This document shows positions 16,102 to 23,872 of a stretch of 64,000 nt of DNA, in pieces; position 1 is the stretch's first letter, and every line of letters begins with the position of its first letter. This stretch comes from GCA-958296115 sp965222445 (GTDB taxonomy: Bacteria > Chloroflexota > Dehalococcoidia > Lucifugimonadales > CAJWER01), in the NCBI GenBank assembly GCA_965222445.1, contig CBDCTY010000001.1, forward strand, positions 868,001-932,000, written 5' to 3'. Position numbers and translations under genes: made by a program. The notes under the pieces were generated by a model. That model was given only the letters and a program-made list of their open reading frames with translations, made no database searches and was not told the DNA's origin.

Positions 16102-16914
16102 CTAGTGCTCCATCACCATGCCGCCGTCGATGTTGATGGACTGGCCGTGTATCCAGGACGCGGCCTCGGTGCACAGGTACGCCATGAAGCTGCCCACCTC
16201 GTCCGGCGTACCCGCCCGGCCGATGGGATGGGCGGCGGCCCTCTTCTGCCAGTCCTCGCCCCTGCCGAACCCGTCCATTCTGGCGGTATCGACGGCGGCA
16301 GGGCAGACCGCGTTGACGTTCACGCCGTGCGGCCCCAGCTCGTGGGCCAGGGACTGCGTCATGCCCACGATGGCGAAGTTCGCCGCGTTGTACGCGGCGA
16401 ACTTCGCGGCCCCCCGCTTGCCGGCCGACGAGGCGACGCTCACGATCTTGCCGCCCCGGCCCTGCTTCAGCACCTGCCGGACGAACGCCCGCGAGCAGAG
16501 GTACATGCCGCGCACCTTCACGTCGACGACCTTCTGAAAGAGCTCAGGCTCAACGTCCACTATCGACGCTCGGTCGGCCCCGATGGGCATCGCGGCGTTG
16601 TTGATGAGTATGTCGGCGCTGCCGAGCTCGTCAACCGTGCGTGCGACCATGTCCTCCGTCTGCCCCACGTCCATCACGTCGACGACCATGGGGAGAGCCC
16701 TGCGTCCCAGAGCCCGAATGTCGTCCGCCGTGCTCTCCACGTCCCTCCAGCCCATCGCCTTCTCGTCGTCCGGGAAGGTTGCCGGGTCCCGGCCCGTGCC
16801 GGTGACCACGACGTCTGCGCCAAGCCTCGCCAGCGCAATGGCCGTCGAATACCCGATCCCGCGCCTCCTGCCGGCGCCCGTGACTATGGCCACTCTGCCT
16901 TCGAGCTCTCCCAT
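16102..16914 (-). CDS. SDR family oxidoreductase with altered catalytic Lys
   Basis: 270 residues from ATG 16914 (AAGGACAGG upstream); an in-frame TTG at 16968 is less likely. The Rossmann start VTGAGRRRGIG, ILINNAA and the Ser pair at 162-163 are present. The active-site YxxxK motif reads Y175-N-A-A-N179, with Asn in place of the catalytic Lys. C-terminal features GVNVNAVCPAAVDT and INIDGG are standard for 3-oxoacyl-ACP-reductase-like SDRs. The missing Lys suggests reduced or altered activity. It lies between the MFS exporter (66 bp upstream) and the LuxE-like gene. Confidence 0.85.
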   Translation of the reverse strand: MGELEGRVAIVTGAGRRRGIGYSTAIALARLGADVVVTGTGRDPATFPDDEKAMGWRDVESTADDIRALGRRALPMVVDVMDVGQTEDMVARTVDELGSADILINNAAMPIGADRASIVDVEPELFQKVVDVKVRGMYLCSRAFVRQVLKQGRGGKIVSVASSAGKRGAAKFAAYNAANFAIVGMTQSLAHELGPHGVNVNAVCPAAVDTARMDGFGRGEDWQKRAAAHPIGRAGTPDEVGSFMAYLCTEAASWIHGQSINIDGGMVMEH

Positions 16915-16980
16915 ATCTGCCTGTCCTTTCCAGCGGGAAGGCGCTTGCTCCGCGGCCTCCACCGCCAATAGGTGTTGCGT

Positions 16981-18264
16981 CTACTGCGCCTCGCGCAGCG
17001 CCCGCTGGGTAAACAGCACTATCAGGGTCATGGCCGTGACTGTGCCTCCCATGATGACAAGGGTCGCCCTCGCGCCCAGGTTGTCCGCCGCGAGCCCCAG
17101 CGGCAGAACGCCGAGAGGGATCAGCCCGATGCTCAGCATCAGCACGCTCATGACCCTGCCCCGGTACCTGTCGTCGACGGCGTCCATGGCCAGAGACTCC
17201 TTGAGGGCCCTCTGCGGCGAGGCGCCCAGGCCCATGAGCAGCATGGCGGCCGCGCCTGCGACATAGTACGGAAACGAGGCCATCAGCAGCAAGGCCACAC
17301 CGGAAATGAAGCTGGTGACCAGCAGCATGACCCCGCGCCGCTGGCCGCCGATGTACGCGACGAACAGCGAGCCGGGCAGGGAGCCGATCCCCATGATGGC
17401 CGACAGTACGCCGAGGGACCCCGCCTCCCTGCTGTATATCTCCACGACGAACACGGGCAGCAGCTGGGTGAACGGCATCATCACCAGCGTGGAGACCAGC
17501 GCCATGGCCAGCAGCACCATGACGACCCTGTTCTGGCCGATGACGACGAGGCCTTCCTTGACATCCAGCAGCACGTCCTTGTTATAGGGGCGTGAGGGAG
17601 CGCGCCTGGTGGTTGGCACCATGCCGGTGAGAATAACCGCCGCCGTCTGCAGCACGAACATGCCCATGAAGACCGCCGCGGGGCCGAAGAGCTCGTACAA
17701 CGTCCCCGAAACGGCAGGGGCGGTGAGCATGATCGCGCTCTGCCCCGCCGAGTTCAGCCCAATGGCGTTCGTAATCTCCGAACGGTCGACGAGCTCGGGT
17801 ATGATGGCCTGCCGCGCGGGCAGCATGAACGCGAACAGAGCGCCGTGTATGGTCGAGGCGACGAGGATGTGGTACCAGGTCACGGTCTCCGTAAGTACAG
17901 ATACTGCCAGGGCGAGCGCGATCAGCGCTTCCGCGCACTGGAAGAGCTGTATCAGCCGCTTGCGCTGCATCCGGTCGGCTATGGCCCCGCCGAACAGCGC
18001 CAGGGCGATCATCGGCAGGCCGTACCCGATGCTTATGACGCCCAGCAGCCCGGCAGAGCCGGTAAGCTCGTACGCAAGATACCCCTGGCCGAGAGACTGG
18101 AACTGGCCCGCGCACCACATGAACATCGTGCCAGTCCAGAGGTATCGGAAGTTACGGTTGCGGAGGGCGGCAAAGGTCCTGCGGAGCCCCCTGGCACCCG
18201 GTCCCTCGGTGGAGGTTGCCGATGGGACGGCCTGCCGGTGTCCGGATCCCGGCGCCTTGCTCAT
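16981..18264 (-). CDS. MFS transporter, EntS-like (MFS_3) exporter
   Basis: 427 residues from ATG 18264, about twelve hydrophobic helices. Marks: RNRNFRYLWTGTMFMW at the first helix, the loop 2-3 motif FGGAIADRMQRKRL, and PARQAIIPELVDRSEITNAIGLNS, all typical of the enterobactin exporter (EntS)/MFS_3 group. These proteins use the proton gradient to export small molecules or peptides. As the first gene of the ten-gene minus-strand run it could export the product of the ligase/SDR/GNAT genes that follow (inference). Confidence 0.85.
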   Translation of the reverse strand: MSKAPGSGHRQAVPSATSTEGPGARGLRRTFAALRNRNFRYLWTGTMFMWCAGQFQSLGQGYLAYELTGSAGLLGVISIGYGLPMIALALFGGAIADRMQRKRLIQLFQCAEALIALALAVSVLTETVTWYHILVASTIHGALFAFMLPARQAIIPELVDRSEITNAIGLNSAGQSAIMLTAPAVSGTLYELFGPAAVFMGMFVLQTAAVILTGMVPTTRRAPSRPYNKDVLLDVKEGLVVIGQNRVVMVLLAMALVSTLVMMPFTQLLPVFVVEIYSREAGSLGVLSAIMGIGSLPGSLFVAYIGGQRRGVMLLVTSFISGVALLLMASFPYYVAGAAAMLLMGLGASPQRALKESLAMDAVDDRYRGRVMSVLMLSIGLIPLGVLPLGLAADNLGARATLVIMGGTVTAMTLIVLFTQRALREAQ

Positions 18265-18333
18265 GCGTGAAGCCTATACCCCGGCCCCGTAGCCCGCAAG
18301 CAGCAGCACGATGTACCGCCCGAATACTCCACC

Positions 18334-18440
18334 TAATACCAAGTCACCGTGATGCCGCCGTATATGTGCGGCCAGGGAGTTGGGTTCCCGCCTTCGCGGG
18401 AATGACGGCTTTACGGCGCGCTCAAGATAAATTGGTATAA
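18334..18440 (+). repeat. 105-bp dispersed element (R1), copy 1
   Basis: Begins TAATACCAAGTCACCGTGATG, contains the GTTCCCGCCTTCGCGGGAA hairpin and ends AAATTGGTATAA. The ATACCAA/TTGGTAT ends are inverted repeats. Other copies are at 23222, 31292, 44911 and 62842. Confidence 0.85.
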
Positions 18441-18490
18441 TTTGGACGGATGGCGTGACGGACTGCCTCACGTGTCATGGGCGCACACCC

Positions 18491-18550
18491 CGCCGGGGAT
18501 GGATTCCCGCCCCCGACTTCTCGGGGGCGGGCTCTTCGCGGGAACGACGG
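18491..18550. repeat. REP-like hairpin repeat
   Basis: CGCCGGGGATGGATTCCCGC followed by a CCCCCGACTTCTCGGGGG hairpin and CTCTTCGCGGGAACGACGG. Same family as 6337-6386 and 53724-53786; a shorter ATTCCCGCG form sits inside the R1 element. Confidence 0.8.
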
Positions 18551-18593
18551 AGGTGGGGAATCCGGGGCCGACACCCACGGACCGTCGGTGGAC

Positions 18594-18621
18594 TTGACAA
18601 TTCCGCCTGACTGAGTAACAT
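18594..18621 (+). promoter_or_regulatory. Sigma-70-type promoter of the Dpp-like operon
   Basis: TTGACA (18594-18599), 16 bases, TAACAT (18616-18621). It lies about 97 bp before the substrate-binding-protein start and uses the same -10 hexamer as the btu and cysH promoters. Confidence 0.75.
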
Positions 18622-18717
18622 CTCCTCACGCGGCAACCGCAGGCGGGGCGCATGTGCCCGGGGAAGTCCGGCGAATCGGCGCTGGACAGCAGAAGATGCC
18701 GCGAAGGAGGTAGTTGA

Positions 18718-20898
18718 ATGGAGGCCAAACGTACTGGATTCGGAATTCTGGTTATTCCAATTTTGGCGATGCTGCTGGTGGGCATTCTGGCTTGCGGCGG
18801 CGCCGACGAGGAGGAGAAATCAGACGAGGCGATGAAGGCGGCCGCCCCCAAGGAGGCGGCGCCCACGGCAGCCCCGGCTGTCAAGACGACCCCGACGGAA
18901 GCTCCCAAAGAGACGATGAAAGAGACCATGGCCGAGGCGACCGTTGCTGGTACCTATGACAGCGGCATGGTGAAGTACACGGTCCCCGTGACGATGCCCT
19001 CGTCGTTCAACGAGGCCCCGTCTCTCGCGGCCAAGGTGCAGGCAGGTGAGCTGCCGCCGGTCGAGGAGCGACTGCCGAAGGACCCGTTCGTCATACCTCC
19101 CGTCTCGATCGGGAAGTACGGCGGGACTTGGAACCGGCTGTACACCTGGGCGGGCGACCACTCCTACGTAGGGGCTGACGCGCTAATAGCGTGGGACGGC
19201 GACGGCCAGTCCTGGATCCCCAGACTCGCCAAGAACGTCGAGTTCTCCAACGGAGGACGCACGCTGACCATTACCCTGCGCGAGGACCACAAGTTCTCTG
19301 ACGGCGACCCCTTCGACGCCGAGGACTTCAAGTGGACGTGGGAAGCCCTCCAGCTGAACGAGGAGTTCACCCCGGTGCTCTCGAGCCAGTGGAAGAGCCC
19401 CCTCACCAAGAACGCACCCACGTTCGAGGTGGTGGACAACAAGACCGTCCAGTACACGTGGGACGATCCCAACTACGCCCTCGTCGACCGCGGTCTTGGT
19501 TCCGGCCTCTTCTCGAACAGGCTTCGGGGCCTCTATTCTGCCAGCCACTATCTGAAGCAGTTCCATCCGGACTACGCCGACAAGGCCAAGGTGGACGCTG
19601 CCATCGCCGAGGCTGGGGTGGAGAACTGGGTCGAGCTGATGAATCTGAAGGTCAACCACTACCAGAACGTGGACCTTCCGGTTCTGAACGCCTGGAAGAC
19701 CATCGACGCCAGCGAGGGCGAGGAGTGGATCCAGGAGCGGAACCCGTACTTCTACGCGGTGGACACGGCGGGTAACCAGCTGCCATACATCGACAAGATC
19801 CACTCGGTGCTGGTCGAGGACCTGGAGACGGTGGCCCTGCGGGCGGCCAACGGCGACGTTAGCTTCCAGGGACGCCACATGACCCTGGCTAAGGTGCCGC
19901 TCTACCGGCAGAACGCTGCCCAGGCCAACACCGAGATGGTCTTCTGGGAGTGCCCGTGCCCCAGCGACGCGGCGATCAACATCAACCAGAGCTACAACGC
20001 CGATCCCCTGATCGGGGAGCTGCTCAGGACGAGGGACTTCCGAAAGGCCTTGTCGCTCGGTCTGAACAGGAACGAGATCAAGGAGACCTTCTTTCTGGGC
20101 ATGGGCCAGACCCGCGCCTACGTCCCCGAGCCCGGTAGCATCTACTACCCTGGTGACGAGTATCTCCAGCTGAACGCCGAGCGTGACGTGGCAATGGCCA
20201 ACGAGCTGCTGGACGGCATCACGCTCTCCAAGGACGTCGATCCCGACGGCAAGGGGATCAAGGAGAAGGGCGCCGACGGCATCCGGCTGCGGCCAGATAA
20301 TGGCGAGCCCCTCCTTCTGCACACGGTGACGCTGGGCGCGTACGCTGTGGACTATGGGCCTGTTGCTGAAATGGCCCTGCGCCAGTGGAAGGAAATCGGC
20401 CTCACGGGAACGAACACGGAGACCCGTGACGCGGCGCGGAACATCCAGAACAACGAAGAGTACATGTTCGTCTGGGAGACCGGCGGCGGACAGAGCCCGT
20501 GGGTCTATCCGTACTGGACCATTCCGTGGCACCAGGCCTTCAGGTCTGGCGTCGAGGTCGGTCGCTGGTACGACACAAACGGCGAGTCGGGCGACGCGCC
20601 CGACGATCCCAAATACGCCAACCCCGAGGGTGAGTTCCCCCTCCAGAAGCTGATCGAGCTCTACGACAGGGGCAAGACCTTCCCGATAGGCTCGCCCGAG
20701 CGGATCGAGATCGGCAAAGAGGTCTACAGGATCCACGCCAACGAGGTCATTACCCTCTCGACCGTAGGGTCGACCCCGCTGATGAAGGGCACCTTCGTAA
20801 AGAAGAAGAACTTCATGGGTGTGCCCGAGAACACCGTGAACGGCACGGGCCTGCACAACCAGGGTCCGCGCCCCGAGACATACTGGATAGACGAGTAA
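18718..20898 (+). CDS. Family-5 ABC transporter substrate-binding lipoprotein
   Basis: 726 residues from ATG 18718 with AAGGAGG eight bases upstream. Lipobox GILAC ends at Cys26, followed by an Ala/Pro/Lys/Thr-rich linker to about 80. The SBP_bac_5 fold then covers the rest: WTWEALQLNEE, YSASHYLKQFHPDYADK, RKALSLGLNRNEIKETFF and LDGITLSKDVDPDGKG. Length exceeds the usual 500-600, as in subfamilies feeding on large or glycosidic substrates. Family-5 proteins bind peptides, nickel or oligosaccharides; the ligand is not visible. It is followed by a strong hairpin and the two permease genes. No ATPase gene is nearby. Confidence 0.9.
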   Translation: MEAKRTGFGILVIPILAMLLVGILACGGADEEEKSDEAMKAAAPKEAAPTAAPAVKTTPTEAPKETMKETMAEATVAGTYDSGMVKYTVPVTMPSSFNEAPSLAAKVQAGELPPVEERLPKDPFVIPPVSIGKYGGTWNRLYTWAGDHSYVGADALIAWDGDGQSWIPRLAKNVEFSNGGRTLTITLREDHKFSDGDPFDAEDFKWTWEALQLNEEFTPVLSSQWKSPLTKNAPTFEVVDNKTVQYTWDDPNYALVDRGLGSGLFSNRLRGLYSASHYLKQFHPDYADKAKVDAAIAEAGVENWVELMNLKVNHYQNVDLPVLNAWKTIDASEGEEWIQERNPYFYAVDTAGNQLPYIDKIHSVLVEDLETVALRAANGDVSFQGRHMTLAKVPLYRQNAAQANTEMVFWECPCPSDAAININQSYNADPLIGELLRTRDFRKALSLGLNRNEIKETFFLGMGQTRAYVPEPGSIYYPGDEYLQLNAERDVAMANELLDGITLSKDVDPDGKGIKEKGADGIRLRPDNGEPLLLHTVTLGAYAVDYGPVAEMALRQWKEIGLTGTNTETRDAARNIQNNEEYMFVWETGGGQSPWVYPYWTIPWHQAFRSGVEVGRWYDTNGESGDAPDDPKYANPEGEFPLQKLIELYDRGKTFPIGSPERIEIGKEVYRIHANEVITLSTVGSTPLMKGTFVKKKNFMGVPENTVNGTGLHNQGPRPETYWIDE

Positions 20899-20922
20899 GC
20901 ATCCCGCCCTGCAGCGGACCTA

Positions 20923-20950
20923 GCGGGGGCAGGCTTCGGCCTGCCCCCGC
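20923..20950 (+). terminator. Intercistronic stem-loop after the binding-protein gene
   Basis: GCGGGGGCAGGC (20923-20934), UUCG tetraloop, GCCTGCCCCCGC (20939-20950): a perfect 12-bp stem without a U tract. It probably protects the 3' end of the binding-protein message or partly terminates it, giving more binding protein than permease. Confidence 0.7.
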
Positions 20951-21010
20951 CGGCCCCTTGCACTTAATTCCGGACCGCGAACCTGACTACTGTAGCCGGG
21001 AGGTTATCGC

Positions 21011-22006
21011 GTGCTAGGATTCCTCGGCCGTCGCGTACTGCTCGGCCTGTTCACCATATGGGCCATCTCGGTCATAGCCTTCATTGTCATCCAGCTGCCC
21101 GAGGGTGACTGGATAGACAACTACGTCCTCCAGCTAGAATTCGCCGGCGACCCGGTGAGCATCGAGGAAGCGAATGCGCTGCGGATCCAGTACGGCCTCG
21201 ACAGGCCCATCTACATCCAGTACGGCAAGTGGGTCCGGCGCATGACACAGCTCGACTTCGGCTACTCCTACTACCTGGAGGTGCCTGTCAAGCAGATTCT
21301 CGCCCAGCGGATCCCCTCCCAGATCTTGCTGGCCGGGGTCACCATCACATTCACGTGGCTCTTCGCGATACCCATCGGAATCTACTCGGCCGTGCGGAAG
21401 CGCTCCCTGGGAGACTACACGTTCACGTTCCTGGGGTTCACCGGACTCGCGGTGCCGGACTTCCTCCTCGCCCTGATACTCATGTACATATCCTTCGCGT
21501 ATTTCGGGCAGACCGTGGGCGGTTTCTTCTCCCGCGAGTACCTGACGGCTGAGTGGAGCATGGCCCGCGTGTGGGACCTGATCAAGCACCTCTGGATACC
21601 CGCCGTAGTGCTTGGCACGGCGGGGACCGCGTCCCTCATTCGCATAATGCGCAACAACCTCCTGGATGAGCTGCCCAAGCCGTACGTCCTGACCGCCATG
21701 GCGAAGGGCCTTCCGATGTGGTGGGCCATCCTGAAGTACCCGGTAAGGGTCGCGCTCAACCCCCTGGTCAGTACAATCGGATACCTGCTGCCGGCCCTAA
21801 TCGGCGGCAGCATCATCGTGTCGGTGGTGCTGAGCCTGCCGACGCTGGGACCTGTGCTGCTCCGAGCCCTGCTTGAGCAGGACATGTTCCTGGCGGGGAC
21901 GATAGTCTTGCTGCTGGGCGCGCTGACGGTTGTAGGTACGCTAATCTCCGACGTTCTGCTGGTCATACTCGACCCGCGCATTCGGGTGGTGGGTGCAGGC
22001 GAGTAA
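21011..22006 (+). CDS. Dpp/Opp-type ABC permease, DppB family
   Basis: 331 residues from a GTG at 21011 with GGGAGG seven bases upstream. Six membrane helices; N-terminal GRRVLLGLFTIWAISVIAF and FIVIQLPEGDW; EAA-loop region RNNLLDELPKPYVLTAMAKG; and PTLGPVLLRALLEQDMFLAG near the end, all as in DppB/OppB. It pairs with the DppC-like gene that starts within its stop codon (overlap TAATG). A close paralogue is at 42399-43412. Confidence 0.92.
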   Translation: MLGFLGRRVLLGLFTIWAISVIAFIVIQLPEGDWIDNYVLQLEFAGDPVSIEEANALRIQYGLDRPIYIQYGKWVRRMTQLDFGYSYYLEVPVKQILAQRIPSQILLAGVTITFTWLFAIPIGIYSAVRKRSLGDYTFTFLGFTGLAVPDFLLALILMYISFAYFGQTVGGFFSREYLTAEWSMARVWDLIKHLWIPAVVLGTAGTASLIRIMRNNLLDELPKPYVLTAMAKGLPMWWAILKYPVRVALNPLVSTIGYLLPALIGGSIIVSVVLSLPTLGPVLLRALLEQDMFLAGTIVLLLGALTVVGTLISDVLLVILDPRIRVVGAGE

Positions 22007-23151
22007 TGGCTACCGAGAGCGCGGCGCTGCCGCAGGGGGCGATGGCGGACGAGTCGCAGGAGGTATTCGTCGCCTCCCAGTGGAAGTTGATGTGGTGGAG
22101 GTTCAAGCGGCACCGGCTCGCCATCGTCTCCGCAATCATCCTGGCCATATTCTATCTCGTAGCGGCGTTCGCCGAGTTCCTGACGACATCCGACCCCGCC
22201 TACCACACGGAGAAGTTCCACTACCTGAGACCCCAACCCATCCGGTTCTTCGACGAGGGCAGATTGAGGCCACACGTGAACGGGCTGAAGGGCTTCCGCG
22301 ACGAAGAAACCTTCAAGAAGGACTACGAGGTCCTGCCCGACGAGAAGATAGCCGTACACTTCTTCGTCGAGGGCTTCGAATACAAGCTGCTGGGCCTGTT
22401 CAAGACCAACCGCCACATAGTCGGGATCGATCCCGACGTGCCCATAGAAGAGCGGCCCTCTATATACTTCCTGGGCAGCGACGACATCGGGCGGGACGCT
22501 TGGTCGAGGCTGATGATCGCCACGCGCATTTCGCTGTCCATAGGCCTGATCGGCGTGGCCATGAGCTTCTCCCTGGGGATCGTCCTCGGGGGCATCTCCG
22601 GCTACTACATGGGGACGGCCGACGCGATAATCCAGAGGTTTATTGAGGTGCTGCGCTCCATACCGTCCATCCCGCTGTGGATGGCGCTCGCCGCGTCGGT
22701 CCCCAGGGACTGGAGCGCACTGAAGGTCTACTTCGCGATCACCGTCATCGTGTCGGTCATTGGCTGGACGGAGCTGGCGCGGGTAGTGCGCGGACGCTTC
22801 CTGTCGCTGAGGGAGGACGACTTCGTAACGGCGGCGCGAATCATCGGCGTCCCGGAGATGCGGATCATATTCCGTCACATGCTGGCGTCGTTCACCAGCC
22901 ACATCATCGCGGCCATCTCGCTTGCGATACCCGGCATGATAATCGCCGAGACGGCGCTGAGCTTCCTGGGGCTGGGTCTGCGGCCGCCGGCCGTCAGCTG
23001 GGGGGTGATGCTCCAGCAGGCGCAGAACGCCCAGACTGTGGCGATCTATCCGTGGCTCATGTTCGTCGCGGTGCCGGTGATCATTGCGATCTTGGCCTTC
23101 AACTTCATGGGCGACGGCCTGCGCGACGCCGCCGACCCATACAGCAGCTAG
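22006..23151 (+). CDS. Dpp/Opp-type ABC permease, DppC family
   Basis: 381 residues from ATG 22006. After an N-terminal tail and TM1 (about 40-58) there is an extracytoplasmic insertion of about 110 residues, then SIYFLGSDDIGRDAWSRLM, the DppC hallmark, and the EAA region RGRFLSLREDDFVTAARIIG. C-terminus GDGLRDAADPY is typical. It should dimerise with the upstream DppB-like subunit. The ATPases must come from another locus or be shared. Confidence 0.92.
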   Translation: MATESAALPQGAMADESQEVFVASQWKLMWWRFKRHRLAIVSAIILAIFYLVAAFAEFLTTSDPAYHTEKFHYLRPQPIRFFDEGRLRPHVNGLKGFRDEETFKKDYEVLPDEKIAVHFFVEGFEYKLLGLFKTNRHIVGIDPDVPIEERPSIYFLGSDDIGRDAWSRLMIATRISLSIGLIGVAMSFSLGIVLGGISGYYMGTADAIIQRFIEVLRSIPSIPLWMALAASVPRDWSALKVYFAITVIVSVIGWTELARVVRGRFLSLREDDFVTAARIIGVPEMRIIFRHMLASFTSHIIAAISLAIPGMIIAETALSFLGLGLRPPAVSWGVMLQQAQNAQTVAIYPWLMFVAVPVIIAILAFNFMGDGLRDAADPYSS

Positions 23152-23221
23152 ACCTCCGAATACGAGGCGAACAAGGCGGGGTCCGCGCAATTCTCGGAAC
23201 ACCGTTCGCGGCTGGCTATAC

Positions 23222-23327
23222 TTATACCAATTCATTTTGAGCGCACCGTAAAGCCGTCATTCCCGCGAAGGCGGGAACCCACTCCCTGGCCGCACATATA
23301 TGGCGGCATCACGCCAAATTGGTATTA
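23222..23327 (-). repeat. 105-bp dispersed element (R1), copy 2, inverted
   Basis: Reads TATACCAATTCATTTTGAGCG to CCAAATTGGTATTA, i.e. the reverse complement of the copies at 18334 and 31292. The 200-bp gap 23152-23355 holds only this element and the lipoprotein leader. Confidence 0.85.
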
Positions 23328-23355
23328 CTACCAGATTCAGACAGGAGTTGCACAC

Positions 23356-23817
23356 GTGCAGAAGAAGACTCTGCCGGCGCTGGCGGTCTTACTGATCCTA
23401 GCGTCGCTAGCGTGTGAAGAGATCAACGGCGAGGCCGCGCCCGTGATTAGGTCCGCGCCCACGGTGAAGCCCGCCCCCGGCATAAAAGCCGCGTCTACGA
23501 TAGAAGCTGTGCCTACTGCTACGGCAGCATCCAAAGCCAATACTGGCATTGAGGTCGTCGGTGAGTGGCTAGATGACGATCCTGGCGTTGAAGAACTTAT
23601 CAAGATTTACCGTAAAGCCGGTCAACTCCAGATGGAATACCGACATCGTGACGGCAGAATTCTGTTCGATTTTCCAGTTGTTGAAACCAGGACTTCGAAA
23701 GGTGACCCCCGCTTTGAGGCAGAAGGATCTTCCATGCACTATGTCATTGATGCGCGAGGCGACCTGCAGACTTGGGATACTATTGGCATAATCACCACGG
23801 CAAGAAAGGTCGAATAG
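23356..23817 (+). CDS. Small lipoprotein with shared N-terminal module
   Basis: 153 residues from a GTG at 23356 (AGGAG upstream). Signal peptide with Cys20 after LASLA; linker containing PVIRSAPTVKPAP; C-terminal domain of about 85 residues starting VVGEWLDDDPGVEELIKIYR that I do not recognise. The leader, signal peptide and linker are nearly identical to the cupredoxin lipoprotein at 25714-26187, although the C-terminal domains differ. It is probably secreted and membrane-anchored; function unknown. Confidence 0.75.
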   Translation: MQKKTLPALAVLLILASLACEEINGEAAPVIRSAPTVKPAPGIKAASTIEAVPTATAASKANTGIEVVGEWLDDDPGVEELIKIYRKAGQLQMEYRHRDGRILFDFPVVETRTSKGDPRFEAEGSSMHYVIDARGDLQTWDTIGIITTARKVE

Positions 23818-23872
23818 GCTTCCCGGCACAAGCTCCTTCTCCTATGAGCGACGTGGTGAATCTGCTCCCACG

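Noticed and set aside
15292..16971. 559-residue plus-strand opening
   Set aside because: Antisense shadow of the SDR and LuxE-like genes; low-complexity Val/Arg/His composition.
19183..20856. 557-residue minus-strand opening
   Set aside because: Antisense shadow of the substrate-binding protein gene.
21415..23235. 606-residue minus-strand opening
   Set aside because: Antisense to the two Dpp-type permeases, whose identity is certain.
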